Assembly: GCA_026261815.1 (NCBI GenBank)
Contig: JAMPIT010000437.1
Location: forward strand, 4,166,001 to 4,230,000
Direction: 5' to 3'
From: Monarcha castaneiventris obscurior
Lineage: Eukaryota > Chordata > Aves > Passeriformes > Monarchidae
DNA: 64,000 nucleotides
The notes under the pieces are model-generated. The model ran no database searches. It saw nothing but the letters and a program-made list of their open reading frames with translations, and had not been told where the DNA came from. How positions within the stretch are numbered: the first letter of the stretch is position 1; the number at the start of each line of letters is the position of its first letter. Shown in pieces: positions 11,701 through 23,400 of the stretch. The translations under genes and the position numbers were made by a program.

Positions 11701-14700
11701 TGTACTGTATAAGAGGACCTGGAAGCCCGGAACATAAATTATGTGCATACATGCACTGTCAGGGAGTAGTTTCGTTATCTGATGTTCAATACGGATTTTT
11801 AAAATTTAAAAATAAAAAAAAGGATTGAACATGCAAAAGGAGGTGGTATCCATTTGAGGACTGTTAGAATCATCTGGCCTAATTTGGGCACGTGTTTTTG
11901 AAACTAATTGGTGAGTGAGCATATTTCTGCTTTCATGTGGAGGATTTAGACTTTTTTTAAGAAGTCTCAGAACTAATGACTATGGAGTCTTTTGGTCATT
12001 TGGATACCTTGTGTCTGTATTATTCTCTTCAAAATTCTCAGGTAGGAAAAGCAACAATCTCCTCTAGAAGGATACTCATTAACCAGTTGGTTTTGAAAGT
12101 TAGCTGTTCAAACTGTTGAAAATTAAACAACTCTTACCATTTGAAGCTTTTGTTCTGGTGTAACCACGTCTATTTGACCTTGCATTTCCATTTAACATGC
12201 TGCTTGTGAGATTATGATTATACATCTTAAAAGCAGTAATGGAGCTTGTATATGTTTATTGACCTTTAGGAACATTAGGTCTTTAAATAGACTCTGAAAC
12301 TTTTATTCCTGTAAATGACCAATCTGTGTGGTTTATATAAACTGTTTCTTCAGGCAGCATGAGAGGAATAGGTATGGAAAAGGCACTGCAGTGTGGAAAG
12401 CTGTCCCAGTGTTCCTGTGTTACTTATCCACAAGTGGCAGGGGAGGTTGGAGACTTAAACCTTATGGAAAAGAATTTTGAGGAAGTTAGCATGAGTCAGT
12501 TTAATATCCCAACCTATGTTTTTTTCAGATGTGTTTTTGTGAAGCAGGAACATTGAAAGTTCTTCCATTCCCTTCTTGCAAATATTAGATCTGAATTTTA
12601 CATAACTGAAAATGTGCATCTCCATCCTTCTGCCTTACACGTCTCAGAGTTCTGTTATCTCTCTGCAAGGTGGTAAAAGCACAGAATTTGTGAATGTGTG
12701 CAGACTAAGGGCTCCCTTTCAATAAAACATTGGTTTTCATGTTCATATTCCATCCTGCTGTGCTTTCTTCCTGGTGTTCTACTCTGTAGATTGGAAGAAT
12801 CTCCTCAAGGGTACTCTAAAGTCTCATTCTGTAGTCATGCAACAGCAAAGAAATTTTCTAGCCAAATCTTTCAGCTTCTTTTCAACATTATTTTCTCCTT
12901 TTCGTGTGAAATTTGGGCTGCTCTGTGTTCTGTCAGAGTGCCTACAGTGCTGTCATTTCATACACACTCATTCCTCACTCTGTTTTTCCTTTGTTCCCAG
13001 CTTCACCACTGTTTCCCTCCCAGCCGTGTGCCTTAAGCAGCTTCCCATGTGCTGCTTTCCTCTTAGGCCTTCCTTTAGTTTGCTCTTTCTACAGATCTGC
13101 TAAAGGAGTTTGTACTCCTTACCTTCAGTTCATCTAACTTAAGGTTTCCTGGTTTTTTGCTTCATGTAGACAAGAGTTCTCAGGAAAAATGACTATTTTC
13201 ACATCCTTTATATTTTATTTGTTATTTATATATTGCTGTGAAATAATGAAGACTTTGCAATATCTGATTTTTTAAGCCCAAATGAGTGATTTTCTTACAT
13301 GTTTAAAACGGTATTAATAATTTTTGACCTTTCCCTCTGTAGGAAGTTGGTGAGCCATTCAAGGAGGAGAAGGCTGTTGCTAAATACTTGCGCTTCAACT
13401 GTCCAACAAAATCCACCAACATGATGGGCCACCGAGTTGATTATTTTATTGGTAGGGTTGCTTTTAACTAGAGAATTAGGGTTTCTTCCAACATTGTACT
13501 TGGAGGGTGGGAGAGGCTGTTTTATTAGTAGTACTTTATCTAATAAGTACTGATCTTAGAGTTTTGTTTTGAAAACTTATCAAGGTATTAGGAAGTCATA
13601 AAATTAATTTCACTAGCCTGGAGTAAATGCAATAAACTTTTCACTCTGTGATTTAAAGGTGCATGTTGTCAAGAGGAATATATTTCAGGATATTGACTAG
13701 TCTTGCTTTGAAAGATTATCGGATATGGAACATTATCAGAACAGACTGGTCATTGTGGTTCAAGAACATAGACTAAATGTGGGAAATAATTTTAATACAT
13801 TTTGAATTCCATTTTTTCTTCTAGCCTCAAAAGCTGTGGATTGCCTCCTGGATTCTAAGTGGGCAAAGGCCAAGAAAGGAGAGGAGGCTCTCTTTACAAC
13901 CCGGGAGTCTGTAGTTGATTACTGCAACAGGTATGATCCAGGCTACTTCACCAATGTCATTAGTGACTGTAACTGTCCAGATGTCATAGTTATTTAGGAA
14001 CCAATGTTACTTGGGCTTTATGCATCCTAACTTTAGTGGTTGTATGTATGCAAAAATAATGGTTGTACTTTTATTGCTGTGTTTGAGTGTGAAAATGGTG
14101 TAGTTTTATTATTTTTGTTCCCAAACCTCTCTCAGGCTTTCACTGTACTGCTTGGGGCAGCAAGGTGGACCAAATGAATTTCTGGAATTCTGACAGTATT
14201 TGAAGCTAGTATGGTCAGAGCTCTCAAATCTCTCTCTTTGCTGTCTGAGGAGCAGGATTCTATACTGCTCTTCCTGTTGGGATTTCAGCTGTGCTCCTTT
14301 CAAGGATGTTTCTGATTGGTGACAACCTTAAGAATACCAAATCCTACATCCTGGTGCCCTGCTGGCCATGCATATATTTCTTTATATCTACATTCATACA
14401 TAGATAATATATGCACTTGCAGTAAGGTCTGTGTGTAGCTGACAGGAAGGGAATACTTGCATATGTACCACGGTTTCAACAGAGCAGTTCTGTTCATTGT
14501 GCATCACTTACCAGTGATCCTGATGAGCTGTATGTCCACTTCCTTATTTTGGCTATGAAATACATTGACATGAACTTGGAAATAAATATTGCAGGAATTG
14601 CATTCATGGGAAAGATTAATTGAATGGATCTAGTGGCATTCTGCATCCTACACCTTGTGTGTTCATTTATATCTGCAAAATGCTGCCACAGAAAAGTACA

Positions 14701-17700
14701 GTTTTTACCCAGTTTTGAACAGATGAACCAAAAAAAGCAATGCAACAGGCAAGACATGAGATAATTAGGTCTGGTGTATGTAGCTGTAAATAGAGCAGAT
14801 GATGGTGACCTTGCCTTTCAGTCATGCTGGTCATGATTATGTTAGAGAGATGATCTAGAATGGTGTCTAATAACATAATTGTTCTCACAGCTGCACTTAA
14901 ATGAATCATTTAACTTCTTTTGTTTTAAGACTCCTGAAAAAACAGTTCTTTCATCGAGCATTGAAAGTGATGAAAATGAAACCTGACAAGGATACAAAGA
15001 AAGAAAAGGAAAAAGGAAAGGCTGAAAGTGGGAAAGAAGAGGAGAAAAAAGGCAAGAAGGAAAGTGGCAAAGATGAAAAAACTAAGAAGGAGAAAGAAAA
15101 GGAAAAGAAAAAGGATGGTGAAAAAGATGAGTGTAAGAAGGTAAGTACTGTGTGTGTAAGAGAAGAGACAAACCTGTAACAAATAACATCAACTGACTGT
15201 TAAGATTGCACTGGCTCAAAAATTACTTATTCTAAAATATGCCTTACTTTTTTTTCCTGTTTTCATCTCTAAAATATGCTGCTTTTTTTGTTACCTTTTC
15301 AATTGGTCTTATTTTGGTCTAGATCAAAAAAGAGGCTTCAGTTGGCCTTTGTGTACCTCGTCATCCTTTAATGTGGGCTGAGTTAATCAGAACCTGTTTC
15401 TCTCCAGCAGCAGCAGGCAGGGAGGCTGTGTACATCAGTTACCATAGATTAACACGTGTGCATGTGACCAAACACCCAAACCAGTGCAGCTGCACGAGTG
15501 AAACACAAACAGTTTTGTGGTGTTTGGTAACAAGAATGTTTGGAATGTCCCATTTGGTATGTGGGGCCTGGAAGTGGCTGTGTGACAGCAGCCCTGTTGT
15601 GTCACAGCTCCGTGACTGAGCTGCATCCTGCCTCCTTTCACTTGATCTCCCAAGTTTACTACTACTGCATGGGTTTTAATGTAAGTTTGTTCTCACTCCT
15701 GATTGGTTTTATTACTTACTTATTATTGCCAGAACAGGATTTCTAAATTAAAATGTTGGGAATCTGCAGGAGAAGCTTGATGAGTGAATATGGTATTTCT
15801 TCTATATTCAGTGGTCTGAATATAGAGAGTTAGTAGGATAGTGCTCCAAAGTTATTCCCATTCAGACATTCCTAAGTGAAACAATGGCACATCTAGTGAG
15901 ACTTACAGTCTGTCTACAGAGGTTTGGGTATCAGAAGAAACCTAAATGGTGAATAAAAGAATTATAAACAGAACAATCCCATTGCAGTCCCTGCACAGTG
16001 TAAGATTACCCAACTCTTGAGGTACTGCAAAATGCTGAGTATGAAAGTAACAAACTGCTCCAATCCACTGTCATCAGGGGAAGTACATTATTAAATGTAA
16101 TTTTTAAACTAATCATTATTTATTGAACAGATATTTAGTGGATTATATAAGCCAGTGGGTAGGAACTTGAACGAAACAGAGGACCAAAATCACAAAGTTA
16201 ATTTCTCACAATGAAATAAGCAAAGAGAAGGAAACAGGAGACAAAGAGGAAGCACAAGATCCAGAAAGAGATTTGAGGAGGACAAAGAATAAATGGGCAG
16301 AAACTGATTCTGCCAGGATGCCCATTTGGTAAATACTGCACTAAAATAGCAAATAATTCTAACAAAGTCAGTGATGGTTCATGATCACGGTACAGACTTC
16401 CTGTTAATATCAGCCCAGTTTTGCTAGGCATTTGACACAGTGTAATCCTGAGGTCATAGTCTAGTCCTTAGACACTAATTAAATTTCTATTTATTTAAAA
16501 TTCTTCTTGATTTTTGAGGTACCCAGTTGGTAATAAATAAGAACAGGAGGAAATAAAGTATCTTTACTTTAAAAAAAAAAAGTGTGAACATGATCTTAAG
16601 TTTGTGAAAAGTTATCAGGTTAAATATATTAACAGATACTATAAATTAAATAAAGATATATCTTAAAAATTATATACAGCATTAAATATAGAAATTAAAA
16701 CATCTTAATTTTTTGTAATTTTTATATATAATGATTTGTATATGTATTTATATATATTTTTATATATATATATTATAATTTATACATATATTGGATATAG
16801 ATAAAATACTTGTTTGTCCTCAGGATGATACCCCAGGAACACCCAAGAAAAAGGAAACTAAGAGGAAGTTTAAACTTGAGCCACATGAAGACCAAGTTTT
16901 CTTGGATGGAAATGAGGTAAGATTTTTAGGTGCTTTTCAACTTTGGGTGTCACCATGCTGTTGTCAGACAATAGCTTAATTTACTGGATTTCTGCAAACT
17001 CCTTCATGACATATTGAAAGAAAAATTAATGGCAATGTGATGTCTGATCGTAAAACCAAATTTTCAGATACTTAAAAGGAGGTTGAAGAGAGGTAAATAT
17101 AGGACAGTAACTTCAAAAAAATCCCAAAGAAAGCTTCCTTACCAGTAGTTGAGGTGTTGGTGAGATGTTTGTCCTCAGGGTACATTCAGGGCTGGTGGAG
17201 CTGACCCTGCTTGGGACAGAGACTCCTGAGGTCCCTCCAGCCCAACTTATCCCATAGCCACTGCCATGCCAAAATTGTTCTAAACCAAACAAGCCTTCCA
17301 GGACACTGTGTTCAGTCACAGGAGGGGAAATAAAAAAATATCTGCCTGGCTTTGTGATCTGAGCAGACAGGTGACCCTTTGGCATTCCTGAATGCTCATC
17401 CTGGCCTTACCACTGAAATAGTGGCCTTAAATACTTTTCTGTGCTTTGCTGTTCTGGAAGACAAAGAATTTAATTATTTACCAGCTCTGTAATGTACAGA
17501 GTCACATTTGTGCTTCTCAGGTTTGGGATAAGTGGTAAGTTTTACTGTGCTGTGTTGCAGCTGTGTGGCTGTACTGGAATCTGCCCCAGGATTCTTGTAT
17601 TCCTTTGGTTATAAAACATACATGGCAGCAAATCCTGTAAATAAATCACTTGTGCAGAAAATGTGCTTCCTCTTTGTATCTTGATTTTACCTTTCTCGGT

Positions 17701-20423
17701 TCTTCTACATGTGCTTTGCTCTGTTTCATCCCATCTCATGTGGAATCACACCCAGCTTTGATCCTCCCTGTTGTCTTTACATGAAGTGCCCATTCCAAAT
17801 GAAGCTGCAGCACAGTATTTGTAGTATCACAGTATTTACTGCTTAACATCACTTACTCCTCTTTTTATTAATGAGCTGACATTTTTTAACAAATGCATCT
17901 CATAAGAGCTTTTTTTAAGTAGTAGCTAATTTGCAGCCAATCCTTGTGTATTTGCATTAGAGCTGGGTTTTTGCCTTTTCTTCATTATTTTGCACTTACA
18001 AACACTGGGTATCACACACATTGCCCAGTCACCATCGTCAGCTTGCTTGGGCTCACAGAACAGCTGACTGGCAGCAGCTACACCTGAATACAGTCAGCTT
18101 TGGCACCCTGTGAGAAGCAGAGTGTTAAATATTTATTGCATCACATGGAATCTCCACTGCCTCCCACGTGTCCTTCTGGTACTTGGTATTGACACATCTG
18201 CAATGAGGGTTGCTGGTTTCTAGTAACCAGCAGCTTCTTTTCACAGTTAGAAGCTCAGATTGAAACTGTTTAGCTTGCTAAGAAAGAAAGAAAGATTCTT
18301 CTAGTTCAGAAAATCCTGCACTTTACCAAGAAGTTTCTTGTTTATGGATGATCAGCCCAGACTCAAATGGATCCACAGTTCTCGCGCAAACATTTGGTTC
18401 TGAGTGTTGCAACTGTAGACACTGAGGTAAAAGTGCTGTGGGACAGAGGGTACAGAGACACTGATCTGAGCCTAGCACAGGGCCTGCAGTGAGCGTTCCA
18501 GCTGCATCCTTTGTTCCAGGTGCTCAGTCTGAGTGTTTTCTCTTCAAAGTTCTCAGGACTTTTTGTTTCCACTTGGTGGAATTGGGAAGCTTTTTATTTT
18601 TTTGCCGAAGTTTTTTTTTTGCTTCATGCTGAACAACGGTAATTAATAAAGATACAACCAAACCTTGATTCAGTGATACTTCTGAATCTTTCATTTTCCC
18701 ATCAGTTCTGCTGTCTGATTGTTTTCCTCAGGATTGCATCACCTGTCAGTTACCCTTCCTAGGAATCACGACCCCTTGCCCTGTCCGGGTGCTGACCAGA
18801 AGGCCTTTTGTTCAGCACCAAGCATTGCAGCCTGGCAGTGAGTGTTTGGGTGAGGGAATACATGAGGTGTTCATCAGAGAGCTTGTTTTCTGAGTGTAAA
18901 CCAGATCATTTCTGTTGTAGGTGTATGTGTGGATCTATGACCCCGTTCACTTCAAAACTTTTGCCATGGGACTTGTACTTGGTAAGTCAGAGCAGACACA
19001 AGTTGTTTATTTCTGCTGCCTTATGCCAACCAGTGAGTTGTGCAGTGGGCAAATGTGGGTTATGTAAAAGTATGAAATATGTTATGAACGATACATCTCT
19101 GACTTTATTTGTGTAGGATAAGACAAATCCGCTCATTTTATTTTTTTAATCTAAAATAGTATAGATGTTAACTGAATCTAAGGCACTACTTTGAATGAGC
19201 AGTAAGCCTGGAACGTCTGTACATGTACCAGGAAAAACTAACGATGCTTCTCGTGCCTCTGTCCTGCCCTCCCTGCTCAGTGATTGCCGTTATAGCCGCC
19301 ACCCTGTTCCCGCTCTGGCCAGCCGAGATGCGTGTCGGTGTTTATTACCTCAGCGTGGGCGCCGGCTGCTTTGTCGCCAGTATTCTGCTCCTTGCCGTCG
19401 GTGAGTGTCGGCAGGCGGGGTCTGAGAGGGCACAGGCGCTGCCCAGCTCTTTGCCGAGCTCGGAGCTGGGCGGTGCCGCTTCCCCGGGCGTGGTTGAGCC
19501 GCAGCCGGGCGGGTCCTGTGTGCGCTTCCCTGCGGCCGGCGGGTGTCACCGTTGTGCCACGGGAAGAGAGAGAGCTCAGGCTCCTGTTACCTCTTGGTGT
19601 TTCTTGTGTAGTGCAGATTCGTTTACTGCCTCTGGTTAAACACAAAAGTGCAGAACAAACTCGGAACTGCACACACAAACAGATTTACAGGTGAGAATGG
19701 TGTCACCAGGATTTTAAAGCTTTCTGTAGCAGAGGGGTTAAAGAGCTAAATCAGAGATAAGATCCATGGTTAGTGGGGTGGGGAAGATGTGGTGAGAACA
19801 AACTACTCCAGAGAGCTATTGTGGAATGAGGGATTTCCCCCAGCAGCTCCCAGTCCCTGGCTGGGGGTGGGAATTAGCAGTGAACATCTCTTACGCCATG
19901 GTTGTACACTGTGTGTGTCTACAACAAAATCCAAAATTTCCCTTGTTTTCACACAGCTCGCTGCATCCTTTTCCTTATCATCTGGCTCATCACTGGAGGA
20001 AGGCATCACTTCTGGTTCCTGCCAAACCTTACAGCAGATGTGGGATTCATTGACTCCTTCAGGCCCCTGTACACACACGAATACAAAGGACCAAAAGCAG
20101 ACTTAAAGAAAGAGGAAAAATCAGAATCCAAAAAGCAGCAAAAATACGACAGCGAGGAGAAATCAGACAGTGAGAAGAAGGAAGAGGAGGATGGAAAAAC
20201 AGAAGGCACGAGGAACTCGGGAACAGACGGCTCAGGAGGAGAGCGACATTCAGACACTGACAGTGACAGGCGTGAAGATGACAGGTCCCAGCACAGTAGT
20301 GGCAATGGAAACGACTTTGAAATGATCACAAAAGAGGAACTGGAACAGCAAACAGATGAAGGGGATTGTGAGGAGGAAGAGGAGGAAGACACCGAAAGTG
20401 GGCCTTCACATGGGAAATCATAA
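5450..20423 (+). CDS. SEC62: SEC62, ER preprotein translocation factor (8 coding exons, 400 aa)
   Basis: SEC62 is an ER membrane protein that works with SEC63 at the SEC61 channel to import precursor proteins, mainly small post-translational ones. It also acts as an ER-phagy receptor. Coding exons are 5450-5485, 13343-13451, 13825-13930, 14930-15140, 16824-16916, 18921-18981, 19281-19400 and 19957-20423. They join with GT-AG introns and intact phase to 1203 nt. The product is 400 aa, against 399 in human as I recall, and aligns nearly end to end. It has a basic N-terminus (MAERRRHRKR), a Lys/Glu-rich stretch at about 100-170 from exon 4, and two membrane segments at about 197-217 and 228-258. 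The cytosolic tail is charged, with an LC3-interacting core FEMI at 366-369 followed by an acidic run. The start has A at -3 and G at +4. No frame lesion was seen. Confidence 0.97.
5486..13342 (+). other. SEC62: SEC62 intron 1
   Basis: This 7.9 kb intron has donor GTACCC and an acceptor after TTCCCTCTGTAG. Its first 250 bases are still CpG-rich. No additional coding exon, RNA gene or clear transposon was recognised in the rest. Its short open frames show no protein similarity. Confidence 0.8.
13343..13451 (+). CDS. SEC62: SEC62 coding exon 2
   Basis: It encodes residues 13-48 (beginning EVGEPFKEEK and including KSTNMMGHRVDYFI) plus one base. It ends at ATTG|GTAGGG, and the split codon gives Ala49. 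Confidence 0.96.
13825..13930 (+). CDS. SEC62: SEC62 coding exon 3
   Basis: It encodes SKAVDCLLDSKWAKAKKGEE and following residues up to VVDYCN, then AG of the Arg84 codon. It is flanked by TTCTAG and GTATGA. Together with exon 2 it forms the conserved cytosolic N-terminal domain. Confidence 0.96.
13931..14929 (+). other. SEC62: SEC62 intron 3
   Basis: This 999 bp intron has no recognisable exon, RNA or transposon. Short open frames on both strands are unsupported. Confidence 0.75.
14930..15140 (+). CDS. SEC62: SEC62 coding exon 4
   Basis: It encodes residues 84-154, beginning RLLKKQFFHRALKVMKMK, then a highly charged Lys/Glu-rich linker. The exon is strongly purine-rich on the coding strand. 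It ends at AAGAAG|GTAAGT in phase 0. Confidence 0.96.
15141..16823 (+). other. SEC62: SEC62 intron 4
   Basis: This intron of about 1.7 kb has donor GTAAGT and an acceptor after TGTCCTCAG. Its last 200 bases are extremely AT-rich (a separate entry). Nothing else was recognised. Confidence 0.75.
16620..16798. repeat. AT-rich low-complexity tract in SEC62 intron 4
   Basis: The tract is dominated by TATATA, TTTATA and ATTAAA words with almost no G or C. It ends about 25 bp before SEC62 exon 5. Confidence 0.85.
16824..16916 (+). CDS. SEC62: SEC62 coding exon 5
   Basis: It encodes 31 residues (155-185), DDTPGTPKKKETKRKFKLEP and onward to VFLDGNE. Both ends are in phase 0, with donor GAG|GTAAGA. 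Confidence 0.96.
16917..18920 (+). other. SEC62: SEC62 intron 5
   Basis: This intron of about 2 kb has an acceptor after TTCTGTTGTAG. It contains one possible degraded CR1 3' end (17180-17285). Otherwise nothing was recognised. Confidence 0.7.
17180..17285 (+). mobile_element. Possible degraded CR1 3' end
   Basis: The order 'ccctgcttgggacagagact', then 'cctgaggtccctccagcccaa', then 'ttatcccatag' resembles a worn CR1 3' terminus. It is too diverged to be sure by eye. Confidence 0.35.
18921..18981 (+). CDS. SEC62: SEC62 coding exon 6
   Basis: It encodes VYVWIYDPVHFKTFAMGLVL (186-205) plus one base, which covers the lead-in to transmembrane segment 1. Donor is CTTG|GTAAGT. Confidence 0.96.
19281..19400 (+). 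CDS. SEC62: SEC62 coding exon 7
   Basis: It encodes the core of transmembrane segment 1 (VIAVIAATLFPLWP, 206-219), the short loop, and the first part of segment 2 (VGAGCFVASILLLAV, 231-245). It ends at GTCG|GTGAGT. Confidence 0.96.
19401..19956 (+). other. SEC62: SEC62 intron 7
   Basis: This 556 bp intron has a GC-rich first part and an acceptor after TTTTCACACAG. No exon or repeat was recognised. Confidence 0.75.
19957..20423 (+). CDS. SEC62: SEC62 last coding exon (exon 8)
   Basis: It encodes the end of membrane segment 2 (ARCILFLIIWLITGG) and the whole cytosolic tail to TAA at 20421-20423. The tail has Lys/Ser/Glu-rich stretches and GGERHSDTDSDRREDDRSQH. It also carries the LC3-interacting region NDFEMI (364-369) and a run of six Glu before the final HGKS. 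Confidence 0.97.
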
Positions 20424-23400
20424 CTCACTGTGGTTTGGGACTAAGTATGTGCAAATGGTTGGGATTTTCTTTGTTGGCTGATCACCAAAATATAGACCAT
20501 ACAGTAGCATCTTTGTTTGCTGAAATATCCGTGTTACCAAACAGTTTTATATCTAGTTCCTTCCTTCATTTTTTTTAACCATTAACTTGATTACTTGATA
20601 CTATGTTAATCATTAATATCCATTTACGGAAGTTTTATCAATTTGACAGGTTTTTTATTGATTGATAGATTGCCCAGATTGTCCTCAAACATACTGAAAA
20701 ACATCATTTTCTGGTACTTGCATAACTGGTCAATTAGTTTAGCTTCTCAAACTTGCTTTTGTAAGCCAGGTAAAAGTTGAATGACCAAATCTCAGATTAT
20801 TCCTAGTTATTCTCATCTGATAGTTAGGTAAAGCCCTTCTTAGCCCACAGCCTTCTTGATATTTTTCTTGATTTTGTTTTCAAAAGATTGTGAGAACTTT
20901 CCTGAGAAAACTAGTTTTAGCAGAAGTATTTTGCTGACAGTAGAGGAGCTGGTAGTGCTGAATTTGGCTGCAGTGTTCTCTGTTTCTTCAGCCTTTGTGC
21001 CAGCAACTGAGGAAATCCAAACTGGTTTTGTGCATCCGGTGCAGAGAGAGATGTCATCTCCAGCAGGTGAAGGAAGCAGCATGGTTTGGAAATGATGGCT
21101 GTTTTCTTTCTCCTGCTCTTTCATAATTAAAAAAAAAAATGTATTCTGTACATAATTTACGAATAAAGCAAACCATTTACTTTAACTGCTACTTATTATT
21201 TAGAGATTTGATCCAGCATTCAGTTTGTATTATTGAAGCCATGTTGTGGTGTATCTATCAGAGAAATGCAAGTCAAGAGGACCTCACGGAGTATTTGTGT
21301 ATGATTGGTAGCTGTTCCACAGAAGCTTTAGTTTTGTGCCAACATTCCATGTATTTGAGTAAATTGATCTTTATTAAATGAAAGCAAACACCAGAGCTGT
21401 ATGGATGCCTTAATGTTAAACCTCTCTGTACTCTGGAACTGGAGTAGTTTCAAGCTGAAGAGGCAGGAGAGTGTTGGTGTGCTCCCAAAGCTGGGTGGCT
21501 CAGAGCTGGTGTGAGATGACCATTAACAACTTGTTTGTAAATCCCCGGAGGAGCCGGTGCGGTGTCTCCTGCACATCCCTTCCCACTGGCTCTCTGGAGG
21601 ATGGACTGGAGGCTTTGGCTGACTGAGCATGGAAGAAGTTACAACTTGGCCTCTTTCCTCTCAAGGACTTTATAGATTTGATTGTCTCCCCAGCCCACTC
21701 AGAGAAGATGAGGGTAAGAGAATTTTTTTTCCTATCCTAAATTGCTTCCCATCCTTCCAGCCTCCGCATTTGGGATTAAGATACTAATTTTTCAGATTGT
21801 GCAAATATATACATCATCATGGGTGTGTTGATAAACAATTCATGGATATGGTGTATTTGCTTCTTAAATCCTGAACAGTTACTCCATAAGGAAACAGATA
21901 AATTGGATCACTTTTTTATTAATACAGCAAAAAATTAAAGGACCCATTAACTAAACAGATTGACTCCTGGCCACTTGTGTGTTACCACTGATTAAAAGAG
22001 CTAATGAAGTCCTGTTGTACCTGACTGGGGTGTGCACGATGTGATGGGGAGAGCAGAGCCTGCACTGGGGCATCACAGGGCAGCCAAGCCCTGGACAGGG
22101 TTCTAAGAAGTTAATGCAGTGGTTTTTAGTTATTTCAAGTACGTTTCCTCCTCCAAGTGAAATAACACCTTCAGGGCCTTGCTGAGCAAATCAAGTGGAA
22201 ATGGTCAAATAAGAGCTGTGATGTTGCCATCTGCTCCCTGATGAGGGGCTGTGTGCCACGTGCCAGCGCTGCCCACCTGGGCACAGGCGTCTGGGTCTCA
22301 GAATTAACCATCAGACACTTGTCACCTTGAAATTGAACTGGCCTTAAACTCCTCACTTGGTCTGCTGTGAACAGCTCCATCTCTGAGGTGGGGTAAGAAA
22401 AATCTGGTCAGTGGTTAAGGAAAGACCTTCGTGACTCATTAATGTAAGGTAGTTTTCCTAGAAATATCCCCCAAATACTTCTGAAGTATTTTGGAATAAT
22501 GAAAGAAGTGTTACAACATGCCAGTAATAGCGAAATTATGAGTGGACTTAAGGTATCATAACTAAAAACTTCCAGTTCAAAGAGGAAGTCACAAAAGGAC
22601 TTGGCCACCTTTAGATTTTTCTATCAGGCATTTCAACATTCTTAATGATTTTTAATGTGTAGAGTCTACGGTGACCTCATGAGAACAAATATACAGATAT
22701 TTAGTGGAAAGTTATTCAGATAACTACACTACTAAAACGTCCTTCCTGCAATAAAATTTTATAGTGGCCTTACTGATATTCCTCCCAGTATAATTGTCTG
22801 ATTGTTTTTCTTTGCAAGAAAATACAATTATTCCTATATATTCTTTTAAATGAAATAATCCCTGATAAAACACAAATGAGTATTAATGCAGATCAGCGTT
22901 TAGCAGAGATGCTGCACCCAAGAGTGTTTTGCTCTGGTGCAGATACAGTAACCTCAGCTCACCTGTCGTGTTCTGGGGTCCTTAAACAGAGGCAGATAAA
23001 GAAAACTGGAGGATGTCTCAGTTCCTCAGTTCACTCTTATTACACTTTCCCAGGACTCAGGAGCGTGGTGGCAGAAGCATCAGCCCCATGTAAACACTAA
23101 ACGTAGGCAATGTAAACATGAACTGTAGAACTGGAAAACACCTGCCAGGCTTAGCTTTTATGTTCCTTCCTGCACCCCCCGGCAGTTCTCACTGTGGCAC
23201 TGAGCCCTCAGAGCCTTGCCAGGTTCTCTGCAGCTCCTCTGGGGATGTAATTCTTTCCTAACAGGGTCTCACAGTGACAGCAGAGCAATATTCCAGCCTC
23301 ACAGCTGGCATGAAAAGCCCAGGGCAACAGAGAAACATCTTCTTCCAGCTGCAGGTGATTGACTGGCAGCAGTTGGAAGTCCTGCCAGAATCCCTCCTGG

